64,000 nt of DNA from assembly GCF_964340395.1 (NCBI RefSeq), contig NC_135568.1, positions 16,543,776-16,607,775 on the forward strand. The letters are read 5' to 3'. Every line of letters begins with the position of its first letter. Position 1 is the stretch's first letter. The notes below the pieces were generated by a model that worked only from the letters and a program-made list of their open reading frames with translations, had not been told where the DNA came from and searched no databases. Shown here in pieces: positions 25,008 through 38,200 of the stretch. Origin of the DNA: Glandiceps talaboti (lineage: Eukaryota > Hemichordata > Enteropneusta > Spengelidae). The position numbers were made by a program, and so were the translations under genes.

Positions 25008-25259
25008 TAGACTGTCGACAGTCGCTCACGCCTTTTTTGCCCAAAGTTTTATCTAAACTCCGATCCCGCGCAACACTAGTCTAATCGCAAATTGAGGGCC
25101 GAAGGCCCGAGGTCGAGGGCCGAAGGCCCGAGCTTGGGCCTTCGCAATACGGCCCTCGATATCAGTTTGCGATTATACTATTACTAATACTAGTGTTGCG
25201 CCGGACCGGAGTTTAGATAAAACGTAGGGAAAAAAGCGCGAGCGACTGTCGACAGTCTA
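25008..25259. mobile_element. 252-bp Mutator-like MITE, copy 3
   Basis: Same element and site as at 20702. It carries a private change, CGCTCACGCC for CGCTCGCGCC, near the left end. Confidence 0.8.
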
Positions 25260-25943
25260 GACAATGGTTTGTGATAGTGTTATTAGTTAGCTAGTAATGT
25301 GATCAAATGTTGGAAAAAAATAGTCAATCACTACTTGCTCCAGCAAGGAAACCAACCTATTATTCGAATGTAATATCAGTAAAAGAGATGTCTGGACCAA
25401 ACAAACATATATGTTTTAGTACAGATAGAGAGTTTTTGATCACTGAATCATGACTTTTCCTAATATATTTAAATTTTTTATATAAAATAATAAAGGTGTT
25501 ATGTAAGCTGAGGATCAATGGTGTGCGTGTTCTTATGGCAAACGACACAAAACAATTAAATAAACAAAGAAAAAATTGTCTGTTTTCTTTATCAGCGTTA
25601 ATATTTTTCAAGTGTTTCTTTGTTTTAATGTCAAATGTGGAAAAAATTCTTAGTCTGTTTAAAGTTTAATTGTCGTAACTTAATGTTCACAGGTGTAAAA
25701 TTGAAGTTGAAACTTACTTATCTAAAAAAGGGAAGTTGAGCATGAAAATTCAGGATGAATGGTGTATTTTGTTGTCATGGGAATGCCTTAAGGAACTGTG
25801 GTTATATAATCTGATTCTTTTTATAGTAGTGTATTTTATCTTTAACTTGGATGGACTGCCAGTCTGCTAAATGTTCAACTATCCGAACACTTGATTAAAG
25901 CCCAAATCCATTAAGGCATTGTCAAACAGTGTAATATTTAGCT

Positions 25944-28900
25944 TGTATGTATGTATGTATGTATGTATGTATGTATGTATGTATGTATGTATGTATGTAT
26001 GTATGTATGTATGTATGTATGTATGTACTGGAAGCAAACATGTATTTATTTTACCATATCGAATCCACGTAGCAAGAGGAATTAGATATTTGGTATGAGC
26101 TCTCGAATATACATATATTTGGACAATGTTTTGTGATAGTGTTATTAGTTAGCTAATAATGTGATGAAATGTTGGAAAAAAAAAGTCAATCACTACTTGC
26201 TCCAGCAAGGAAACCAACCTATTATTCGAATGTAATATCAGTAAAAGAGATGTCTGGACCAAACAAACATATATGTTTTAGTACAGATAGAGAGTTTTTG
26301 ATCACTGAATCATGAATTTTCCTAATATATTTAAGTTTTTTATATAAAATAATAAAGGTGTTATGTAAGCTGAGGATCAATGGTGTGCGTGTTGTTATGG
26401 CAAACGACACAAAACAAATAAATAAACAAAGAAAAAATTGTCAGTTATCTGAATCAGCGTTAATATTTTTCAAGTGTTTCTTTGTTTCAATGTCATATGT
26501 GGATAAAATTCCTAGTCTGTTTAAAGTTCAAATGTCGTAACTTAATGTTCACAGGTGTAAAATTAAAGTTAAAACTTACTTATCTACAAAAGGGAAGTTG
26601 AGCATGAAAATTCAGGATGAATGGTGTATTTTGTTGTCATGGGAATGCCTTAAGGAACTGTGGTTATATCATCTGATTCATTTTATAGTAGTGTATTTTA
26701 TCGTGACGTTGGAAGGGCTGCCAATCTGCTAAATGTTCAACTATCCGAACACTTGTTTAAAGCCCATACCCATGACGGCATGGTCAAACAGTATAATATT
26801 TAGCTTGTATGTGCGGACTGAAAGCAAGTATATATCAACTTTACCATATCGAATCCACGTAGCAAGAGAAATTCGACGTTTGGTATGAGCTCTGGTATAT
26901 ACATATATTTTGACATTGTTTTGTGATAGTGTTATTAGTTAGCTAGTAATGTGATCAAAAGTTGGAAAAAAATAGTAAATCTCTACTTATTCCAGCAAGG
27001 AAACCAACCTATTATTCGGATATAATATCAGTAAAAGAGATGTCTGGACCAAACTGACATATATGGTTTAGTACAGATAGTGTGTTTTTGATCACTGAAT
27101 CATGAATTTTCCAAACACATTTAAATGTCTTATTTAAAATAATGAAGGTGTTATGTAAGCTGAGAATCAATGGCGTTCGAGTTGTTAAGGCAAACGACAC
27201 AAAACAAATAAATAAAGAAACAAAAACTGGTGTGTAATCTGAATCAGCGTTAATACTTTTCGAGTGGTTCTTTGTTTCTATGTCTAACGTGGTAACAATC
27301 CCAGCGTGTTTAAAGTTAAAATATGGCAACTAATGCTCACAGGTGTACAATTAAATTTGAAATTTACTTATCTACAAAAGGGAAGTTGAGCATGTAAACT
27401 CTGGAACAATAGTGTATGTTTTTGTCAATGGCGTGCGTGTTGTTATGGCAAACGACACAAGGTTAATAAATTAACAATCAAAAAATTGTCTGTAATCTGA
27501 GTCAGCGTTAATCTTTTTCAAGTGTTTCTTTGCTTCAATGTCTAATGTGGAAAAAATCCCAGTCTGTTTAAAGTTGAATTATCGCAACTTAATGTTCACA
27601 GGTATTAAATTAAAGTTGAAACTTACTTATCTACAAAAGGGAAGTTGAGCATGAAAAGTCACGATGAATGGTGTATTTTGTTGTCATGGGAATGCCTTAA
27701 GGAACATTGGTTATATAATCTGATTCTTTTTATAGTAGTGTATTTTATCTGTAACTTGGATGGACTGCCAGTCTGCTAAATGTTCAACTATCCGAACCCT
27801 TGATTAAAGCCCAAATCCATTAAGGCATTGTCAAACAGTGTAATATTTAGCTTGTATGTATGTATGTATGTATGTATGTATGTATGTATGTATGTATGTA
27901 TGTATGTATGTATGTATGTATGTATGTATGTATGTATGTATGTATGTATGTGTGTACTGGAAGCAAACATGTATTTATTTTACCATATCGAATCCACGTA
28001 GCAAGAGGAATTAGATATTTGGTATGAGCTCTCGAATATATATATATTTGGACAATGGTTAGACTGTCGACAGTCGCTCGCGCCTTTTTTGCCCAAAGTT
28101 TTATCTAAACTCCGATCCCGCGCAACACTAGTCTAATCGCAAATTGAGGGCCGAAGGCCCGAGGTCGAGGGCCGAAGGCCCGAGCTTGGGCCTTCGCAAT
28201 ACGGCCCTCGATATCAGTTTGCGATTATACTATTACTAATACTAGTGTTGCGCCGGACCGGAGTTTAGATAAAACGTAGGGAAAAAAGCGCGAGCGACTG
28301 TCGACAGTCTAGACAATGGTTTGTGATAGTGTTATTAGTTAGCTAGTAATGTGATCAAATGTTGGAAAAAAATAGTCAATCACTACTTGCTCCAGCAAGG
28401 AAACCAACCTATTATTCGAATGTAATATCAGTAAAAGAGATGTCTGGACCAAACAAACATATATGTTTTAGTACAGATAGAGAGTTTTTGATCACTGAAT
28501 CATGACTTTTCCTAATATATTTAAATTTTTTATATAAAATAATAAAGGTGTTATGTAAGCTGAGGATCAATGGTGTGCGTGTTCTTATGGCAAACGACAC
28601 AAAACAATTAAATAAACAAAGAAAAAATTGTCTGTTTTCTTTATCAGCGTTAATATTTTTCAAGTGTTTCTTTGTTTTAATGTCAAATGTGGAAAAAATT
28701 CTTAGTCTGTTTAAAGTTTAATTGTCGTAACTTAATGTTCACAGGTGTAAAATTGAAGTTGAAACTTACTTATCTAAAAAAGGGAAGTTGAGCATGAAAA
28801 TTCAGGATGAATGGTGTATTTTGTTGTCATGGGAATGCCTTAAGGAACTGTGGTTATATAATCTGATTCTTTTTATAGTAGTGTATTTTATCTTTAACTT

Positions 28901-31020
28901 GGATGGACTGCCAGTCTGCTAAATGTTCAACTATCCGAACACTTGATTAAAGCCCAAATCCATTAAGGCATTGTCAAACAGTGTAATATTTAGCTTGTAT
29001 GTATGTATGTATGTATGTATGTATGTATGTATGTATGTATGTATGTATGTATGTACTGGAAGCAAACATGTATTTATTTTACCATATCGAATCCACGTAG
29101 CAAGAGGAATTAGATATTTGGTATGAGCTCTCGAATATACATATATTTGGACAATGTTTTGTGATAGTGTTATTAGTTAGCTAATAATGTGATGAAATGT
29201 TGGAAAAAAAAAGTCAATCACTACTTGCTCCAGCAAGGAAACCAACCTATTATTCGAATGTAATATCAGTAAAAGAGATGTCTGGACCAAACAAACATAT
29301 ATGTTTTAGTACAGATAGAGAGTTTTTGATCACTGAATCATGAATTTTCCTAATATATTTAAGTTTTTTATATAAAATAATAAAGGTGTTATGTAAGCTG
29401 AGGATCAATGGTGTGCGTGTTGTTATGGCAAACGACACAAAACAAATAAATAAACAAAGAAAAAATTGTCAGTTATCTGAATCAGCGTTAATATTTTTCA
29501 AGTGTTTCTTTGTTTCAATGTCATATGTGGATAAAATTCCTAGTCTGTTTAAAGTTCAAATGTCGTAACTTAATGTTCACAGGTGTAAAATTAAAGTTAA
29601 AACTTACTTATCTACAAAAGGGAAGTTGAGCATGAAAATTCAGGATGAATGGTGTATTTTGTTGTCATGGGAATGCCTTAAGGAACTGTGGTTATATCAT
29701 CTGATTCATTTTATAGTAGTGTATTTTATCGTGACGTTGGAAGGGCTGCCAATCTGCTAAATGTTCAACTATCCGAACACTTGTTTAAAGCCCATACCCA
29801 TGACGGCATGGTCAAACAGTATAATATTTAGCTTGTATGTGCGGACTGAAAGCAAGTATATATCAACTTTACCATATCGAATCCACGTAGCAAGAGAAAT
29901 TCGACGTTTGGTATGAGCTCTGGTATATACATATATTTTGACATTGTTTTGTGATAGTGTTATTAGTTAGCTAGTAATGTGATCAAAAGTTGGAAAAAAA
30001 TAGTAAATCTCTACTTATTCCAGCAAGGAAACCAACCTATTATTCGGATATAATATCAGTAAAAGAGATGTCTGGACCAAACTGACATATATGGTTTAGT
30101 ACAGATAGTGTGTTTTTGATCACTGAATCATGAATTTTCCAAACACATTTAAATGTCTTATTTAAAATAATGAAGGTGTTATGTAAGCTGAGAATCAATG
30201 GCGTTCGAGTTGTTAAGGCAAACGACACAAAACAAATAAATAAAGAAACAAAAACTGGTGTGTAATCTGAATCAGCGTTAATACTTTTCGAGTGGTTCTT
30301 TGTTTCTATGTCTAACGTGGTAACAATCCCAGCGTGTTTAAAGTTAAAATATGGCAACTAATGCTCACAGGTGTACAATTAAATTTGAAATTTACTTATC
30401 TACAAAAGGGAAGTTGAGCATGTAAACTCTGGAACAATGGTGTATGTTTTTGTCAATGGCGTGCGTGTTGTTATGGCAAACGACACAAGGTTAATAAATT
30501 AACAATCAAAAAATTGTCTGTAATCTGAGTCAGCGTTAATATTTTTCAAGTGTTTCTTTGCTTCAATGTCTAATGTGGAAAAAATCCCAGTCTGTTTAAA
30601 GTTGAATTATCGCAACTTAATGTTCACAGGTATTAAATTAAAGTTGAAACTTACTTATCTACAAAAGGGAAGTTGAGCATGAAAAGTCACGATGAATGGT
30701 GTATTTTGTTGTCATGGGAATGCCTTAAGGAACATTGGTTATATAATCTGATTCTTTTTATAGTAGTGTATTTTATCTGTAACTTGGATGGACTGCCAGT
30801 CTGCTAAATGTTCAACTATCCGAACCCTTGATTAAAGCCCAAATCCATTAAGGCATTGTCAAACAGTGTAATATTTAGCTTGTATGTATGTATGTATGTA
30901 TGTATGTATGTATGTATGTGTGTACTGGAAGCAAACATGTATTTATTTTACCATATCGAATCCACGTAGCAAGAGGAATTAGATGTTTGGTATGAGCTCT
31001 CGAATATACATATATTTGGA
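25944..31020 (+). repeat. Higher-order repeat, about 3.03-3.05 kb, two copies (four units each)
   Basis: Landmarks recur at 25944 and 28996 (microsatellites, 3052 bp), 26804 and 29835 (reduced TTGTATGTGCGGACTG) and 27851 and 30880 (microsatellites, 3029 bp). Each copy runs microsatellite unit, reduced unit, long unit with doubled module, microsatellite unit. The first copy ends with the MITE-bearing unit at 28060. The second copy's corresponding unit (after 30927) lacks the MITE, so the two are not simple duplicates at the right edge. Confidence 0.85.
28060..28311. mobile_element. 252-bp Mutator-like MITE, copy 4
   Basis: Same element and site as at 20702, 3052 bp after copy 3. That links it to the 3.05-kb higher-order repeat rather than the 2.15-kb one. 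Confidence 0.8.
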
Positions 31021-34000
31021 CAATGTTTTGTGATAGTGTTATTAGTTAGCTAGTAATGTGATCAAAAGTTGGAAAAAAATAGTAAATCTCTACTTATTCC
31101 AGCATGGAAACCAACGTATTATTCGGATATAATATCAGTAAAAGAGATGTCTGGACCAAACTGACATTTATGTTTTAGTACAGATAGAGTGTTTTTGATC
31201 ACTGAATCATGAATTTTCCAAATACATTTAAATTTCTTATCTAAAATAATAAAGGTGTTATGTTAGCTGAGGATCAATCGTGTGCGTGTTGTTATGGCAA
31301 ACGACACAAAACAAATAAATAAACAAAGAAAAAATTGTCTGTTTTCTGAATCAGCGTTAATATTTTTCAAGTGTTTCTTTGTTTCAATGTCAAATGTGGA
31401 AAAAATTCTTAGTCTGTTTAAAGTTTAATTGTCGTAACTTAATGTTCACAGGTGTAAAATTAAAGTTGAAACTTACTAATCTAAAAAAGGGAAGTTGAGC
31501 ATGAAAGGTCAGGATGAATGGTGTATTTTGTTGTCATGGGAATGCCTTCTTAAGGAACTTTGGTTATATAATCTGATTCTTTTTATAGTAGTGTATTTTA
31601 TCTTTAACTTGGATGGACTGCCAGTCTGCTAAATGTTCAATTATCCGAACCCTTGATTAAAGCCAAAATCCATTAAGGCATTGTCAAACAGTGTAATATT
31701 TAGCTTGTATGTATGTATGTATGTATGTATGTATGTATGTATGTATGTATGTATGTATGTATGTATGTATGTATGTATGTATTTATGTATGTATGTATGT
31801 ATGTATGTATGTATGTATGTATGTATGTATGTATGTATGTATGTATGTATGTATGTATGTGTGTGTGTATGTATGTATGTATGTATGTACTGTATGTATG
31901 TATGTATGTATGTACTGAAAGCAAACATGTATTTATTTTACCATATCGAATCCACGTAGCAAGAGGAATTAGATGTTTGGTATGAGCTTTCGAATATACA
32001 TATATTTGGACAATGTTTTGTGATAGTGTTATTAGTTAGCTAGTAATGTGATCAAATGTTGGAAAAAAAAGTCAATCACTACTTGCTCCAGCAAGGAAAC
32101 CAACCTATTATTCGAATGTAATATCAGTAAAAGAGATGTGTGGACCAAACTAACATATATGCTTTAGTACAGATAGAGAGATTTTGATCACTGAATCATG
32201 ACTTTTCCTAATATATTTAAGTTTTTTATATAAAATAATAAAGGTGTTATGTAAGCTGAGGATCAATGGCGTGCGTGTTATTATGGCAAACGACACAAAA
32301 CAAATAAATAAACAAAGAAAAAATTGTCTGTTATCTGAATCAGCGTTAATATTTTTCAAGTGGTTCTATGTTTCAATGTCATATGTGGATAAAATTCCTA
32401 GTCTGTTTAAAGTTCAAATGTCGTAACTTAATGTTCACAGGTGTAAAATTAAAGTTAAAACTTACTTATCTACAAAAGGGAAGTTGAGCATGAAAATTCA
32501 GGATCAATGGTGTATTTTGTTGTCATGGGAATGCCTTAAGGAACTGTGGTTATATCACCTGATTCATTTTATAGTAGTGTATTTTATCGTGACGTTGGAA
32601 GGACTGCCAATCTGCTAAATGTTCAACTATCCGAACACTTGTTTAAAGCCCATACCCATGACGGCATGGTCAAACAGTATAATATTTAGCTTGTATGTGT
32701 GAACTGAAAGCAAGTATGTATTAATTTTACCATATCGAATCCACGTAGCAAGAGGAATTCGACGTTTGGTATGAGCTCTGGAATATACATATATTTTGAC
32801 ATTGTTTTGTGATAGTGTTATTAGTAAGCTAGTAATGTGATCAAAAGTTGGAATAAAATAGTAAATCTCTACTTATTCCTGCATGGAAACCAACCTATTA
32901 TTCGGATATAATATCAGTAAAAGAGATGTCTGGACCAAACTGACATTTATGTTTTAGTACAGATAGAGTGTTTTTGATCACTGAATCATGAATTTTCCAA
33001 ATACATTTAAATTTCTTATCTAAAATAATAAAGGTGTTATGTTAGCTGAGGATCAATGGTGTGCGTGTTGTTATGGCAAACGACACAAAACAAATAAATA
33101 AACAAAGAAAAAATTGTCTGTTATCTGAATCAGCGTTAATATTTTTCAAGTGGTTCTATGTTTCAATGTCATATGTGGATAAAATTCCTAGTCTGTTTAA
33201 AGTTCAAATGTCGTAACTTAATGTTCACAGGTGTAAAATTAAAGTTAAAACTTACTTATCTACAAAAGGGAAGTTGAGCATGAAAATTCAGGATCAATGG
33301 TGTATTTTGTTGTCATGGGAATGCCTTAAGGAACTGTGGTTATATCACCTGATTCATTTTATAGTAGTGTATTTTATCGTGACGTTGGAAGGACTGCCAA
33401 TCTGCTAAATGTTCAACTATCCGAACACTTGTTTAAAGCCCATACCCATGACGGCATGGTCAAACAGTATAATATTTAGCTTGTATGTGTGGACTGAAAG
33501 CAAGTATGTATTAATTTTACCATATCGAATCCACGTAGCAAGAGGAATTCGACGTTTGGTATGAGCTCTGGAATATACATATATTTTGACATTGTTTTGT
33601 GATAGTGTTATTAGTAAGCTAGTAATGTGATCAAAAGTTGGAAAAAAATAGTAAATCTCTACTTATTCCTGCATGGAAACCAACCTATTATTCGGATATA
33701 ATATCAGTAAAAGAGATGTCTGGACCAAACTGACATTTATGTTTTAGTACAGATAGAGTGTTTTTGATCACTGAATCATGAATTTTCCAAATACATTTAA
33801 ATTTCTTATCTAAAATAATAAAGGTGTTATGTTAGCTGAGGATCAATGGTGTGCGTGTTGTTATGGCAAACGACACAAAACAAATAAATAAACAAAGAAA
33901 AAATTGTCTGTTTTCTGAATCAGCGTTAATATTTTTCAAGTGTTTCTTTGTTTCAATGTCAAATGTGGAAAAAATTCTTAGTTTGTTTAAAGTTTAATTG

Positions 34001-35257
34001 TCGTAACTTAATGTTCACGGGTGTAAAATTAAAGTTGAAACTTACTTATCTAAAAAGGGAAGTTGAGCATGAAAGGTCAGGATGAATGGTGTATTTTGTT
34101 GTCATGGGAATGCCTTAAGGAACTTTGGTTATATAATCTGATTCTTTTTATAGTAGTGTATTTTATCTTTAACTTGGATGGACTGCCAGTCTGCTAAATG
34201 TTCAACTATCCGAACCCTTCATTAAAGCCCAAATCCATTAAGGCATTGTCAAACAGTGTAATATTTAGCTTGTATGTATGTATGTATGTATGTATGTATG
34301 TATGTATGTATGTATGTATGTATGTATGTATGTATGTATGTATGTATGTATGTGTGTGTGTAGGTATGTGTGTATGTACTGTATGTATGTATGTATGTAT
34401 GTATGTATGTATGTATGTATGTATGTATGTATGTGTGTATGTATGTATGTATGTATGTATGTATGTATGTATGTATGTACTGAAAGCAAACATGTATTTA
34501 TTTTACCATATCGAATCCACGTAGCAAGAGGAATTAGATGTTTGGTATGAGCTCTCGAATATACTTATATTTGGACAATGTTTTGTGATAGTGTTATTAG
34601 TTAGCTAGTAATCTGATCAAATGTTGGAAAAAAATAGTCAATCACTACTTGCTCCAGCAAGGAAACCAACCTATTATTCGAATGTAATATCAGTAAAAGA
34701 GATGTCTGGACCAAACAAACATATATGTTTTAGTACGGATAGAGAGTTTTTGATCACTGAATCATGACTTTTCCTAATATATTTAAATTTTTTATATAAA
34801 ATAATAAAGGTGTTATGTAAGCTGAGGATCAATGGTGTGCGTGTTCTTATGGCAAACGACACAAAACAATTAAATAAACAAAGAAAAAATTGTCTGTTTT
34901 CTTTATCAGCGTTAATATTTTTCAAGTGTTTCTTTGTTTTAATGTCAAATGTGGAAAAAATTCTTAGTCTGTTTAAAGTTTAATTGTCGTAACTTAATGT
35001 TCACAGGTGTAAGATTAAAGTTGAAACTTACTTATCTAAAAAAGGGAAGTTGAGCATGAAAATTCAGGATCAATGGTGTATTTTGTTGTCATGGGAATGC
35101 CTTAAGGAACTGTTGTTATATAATCTGATTCTTTTTATAGTAGTGTATTTTATCTTTAACTTGGATGGACTGCCAGTCTGCTAAATGTTCAACTATCCGA
35201 ACCCTTGATTAAAGCCCAAATCCATTAAGGCATTGTCAAACAGTGTAATATTTAGCT
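31021..35257 (+). repeat. Satellite array with a 788-bp near-identical pair
   Basis: (TGTA)n tracts lie at 31705-31917 (with TTTATG and TGTGTGTG interruptions) and 34270-34480. Two reduced units, at 32691 and 33479, are 788 bp apart and almost identical over their length. They differ, for example, in TGTGTGAACTG versus TGTGTGGACTG. One unit has a TCTTAAGG insertion in GAATGCCTTCTTAAGG near 31546. Confidence 0.85.
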
Positions 35258-38200
35258 TGTATGTATGTATGTATGTATGTATGTATGTATGTATGTATGT
35301 ATGTATGTGTGTATGTATGTATGTATGTATGTATGTATGTACTGGAAGCAAACATGTATTTATTTTACCATATCGAATCCACGTAGCAAGAGGAATTAGA
35401 TATTTGATATGAGCTCTCGAATATACATATATTTGGACAATGTTTTGTGATAGTGTTATTAGTTAGCTAATAATGTGATCAAATGTTGGAAAAAAATAGT
35501 CAATCACTACTTGCTCCAGCAAGGAAACCAACCTATTATTCGGATGTAATATAAGTAAAAGAGATGTCTGGACCAAACTAACATATATGTTTTAGTACAG
35601 ATAGAGAGTTTTTGATCACTGAATCATGACTTTTCCTAATATATTTAAGTTTTTTATATAAAATAATAAAGGTGTTATGTAAGCTGAGGATCAATGGTGT
35701 GCGTGTTGTTATGGCAAACGACACAAAACAAATAAATAAACAAAGAAAAAATTGTCTGTTATCTGAATCAGCGTTAATATTTTTCAAGTGTTTCTTTGTT
35801 TCAATGTCATATGTGGATAAAATTCCTAGTCTGTTTAAAGTTCAAATGTCGTAACTTAATGTTCACAGGTGTAAAATTAAAGTTAAAACTTACTTATCTA
35901 CAAAAGGGAAGTTGAGCATGAAAATTCAGGATCAATGGTGTATTTTGTTGTCATGGGAATGCCTTAAGGAACTGTGGTTATATCATCTGATTCATTTTAT
36001 AGTAGTGTATTTTATCGTGACGTTGGAAGGACTGCCAATCTGCTAAATGTTCAACGATCCGAACACTTGTTTAAAGCCCATACCCATGACGGCATGGTCA
36101 AACAGTATAATATTTAGCTTGTATGTGCGGACTGAAAGCAAGTATATATCAATTTTACCATATCGAATCCACGTAGCAAGAGAAATTCGACGTTTGGTAT
36201 GAGCTCTGGTATATACATATATTTTGACATTGTTTTGTGATAGTGTTATTAGTTAGCTAGTAATGTGATGAAAAGTTGGAAAAAATAGTAAATCTCTACT
36301 TATTCCAGCAAGGAAACCAACCTATTATTCGGATATAATATCAGTAAAAGAGATGTCTGGACCAAACTGACATATATGGTTTAGTACAGATAGTGTGTTT
36401 TTGATCACTGAATCATGAATTTTCCAAACACATTTAAATGTCTTATTTAAAATAATGAAGGTGTTATGTAAGCTGAGAATCAATGGCGTTCGAGTTGTTA
36501 AGGCAAACGACACAAAACAAATAAATAAAGAAACAAAAACTGGTGTGTAATCTGAATCAGCGTTAATACTTTTCGAGTGGTTCTTTGTTTCTATGTCTAA
36601 CGTGGTAACAATCCCAGCGTGTTTAAAGTTAAAATATGGCAACTAATGCTCACAGGTGTACAATTAAATTTGAAATTTACTTATCTACAAAAGGGAAGTT
36701 GAGCATGTAAACTCTGGAACAATGGTGTATGTTTTTGTCAATTGCGTGCGTGTTGTTATGGCAAACGACACAAGGTTAATAAATTAACAATCAAAAAATT
36801 GTCTGTAATCTGAGTCAGCGTTAATCTTTTTCAAGTGTTTCTTTGCTTCAATGTCTAATGTGGAAAAAATCCCAGTCTGTTTAAAGTTGAATTATCGCAA
36901 CTTAATGTTCACAGGTATTAAATTAAAGTTGAAACTTACTTATCTACAAAAGGGAAGTTGAGCATGAAAAGTCACGATGAATGGTGTATTTTGTTGTCAT
37001 GGGAATGCCTTAAGGCACATTGGTTATATCATCTGATTCTTTTTATAGTAGTGTATTTTATCTGTAACTTGGATGGACTGCCAGTCTGCTAAATGTTCAA
37101 CTATCCGAACCCTTGATTAAAGCCCAAATCCATTAAGGCATTGTCAAACAGTGTAATATTTAGCTTGTATGTATGTATGTATGTATGTATGTATGTATGT
37201 ATGTATGTATGTATGTATGTATGTATGTGTGTACTGGAAGCAAACATGTATTTATTTTACCATATCGAATCCACGTAGCAAGAGGAATTAGATGTTTGGT
37301 ATGAGCTCTCGAATATACATATATTTGGACAATGTTTTGTGATAGTGTTATTAGTTAGCTAGTAATGTGATCAAAAGTTGGAAAAAAATAGTAAATCTCT
37401 ACTTATTCCAGCATGGAAACCAACGTATTAGTCGGATATAATATCAGTAAAAGAGATGTCTGGACCAAACTGACATTTATGTTTTAGTACAGATAGAGTG
37501 TTTTTGATCACTGAATCATGAATTTTCCAAATACATTTAAATTTCTTATCTAAAATAATAAAGGTGTTATGTTAGCTGAGGATCAATGGTGTGTGTGTTG
37601 TTATGGCAAACGACACAAAACAATTAAATAAACAAAGAAAAAATTGTCTGTTTTCTGAATCAGCGTTAATATTTTTCAAGTGTTTCTTTGTTTCAATGTC
37701 AAATGTGGAAAAAATTCTTAGTCTGTTTAAAGTTTAATTGTCGTAACTTAATGTTAACAGGTGTAAAATTAAAGTTGAAACTTACTTATCTAAAAAAGGG
37801 AAGTTGAGAATGAAAGGTCAGGATGAATGGTGTATTTTGTTGTCATGGGAATGCCTTAAGGAACTTTGGTTATATAATCTGATTCTTTTTATAGTAGTGT
37901 ATTTTATCTTTAACTTGGATGGACTGCCAGTCTGCTAAATGTTCAATTATCCGAACCCTTGATTAAAGCCAAAATCCATTAAGGCATTGTCAAACAGTGT
38001 AATATTTAGCTTGTATGTATGTATGTATGTATGTATGTATGTATGTATGTATGTATGTATGTATGTATGTATGTATGTATGTATGTATGTATGTGTGTAC
38101 TGGAAGCAAATATGTATTTATTTTACCATATCGAATCCACGTAGCAAGAGGAATTAGATGTTTGGTATGAGCTCTCGGATATACATATATTTGGACAATG

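Larger units (their letters stand above)
19467..25943 (+). repeat. Higher-order repeat, about 2.15 kb, three near-identical copies
   Basis: Compound microsatellites begin at 19467, 21638 and 23781, and the next simple one at 25944, giving periods of 2171, 2143 and 2163 bp. Each copy holds a unit with a compound tract ((TGTA)n with TGTGTGTGTAGG, TGTACTG and TGTAGG interruptions, about 230-265 bp). A second unit follows with a simple tract at 20508-20600, 22642-22743 or 24793-24906 and a 252-bp Mutator-like insertion. Copies differ mainly in microsatellite length. Confidence 0.9.
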
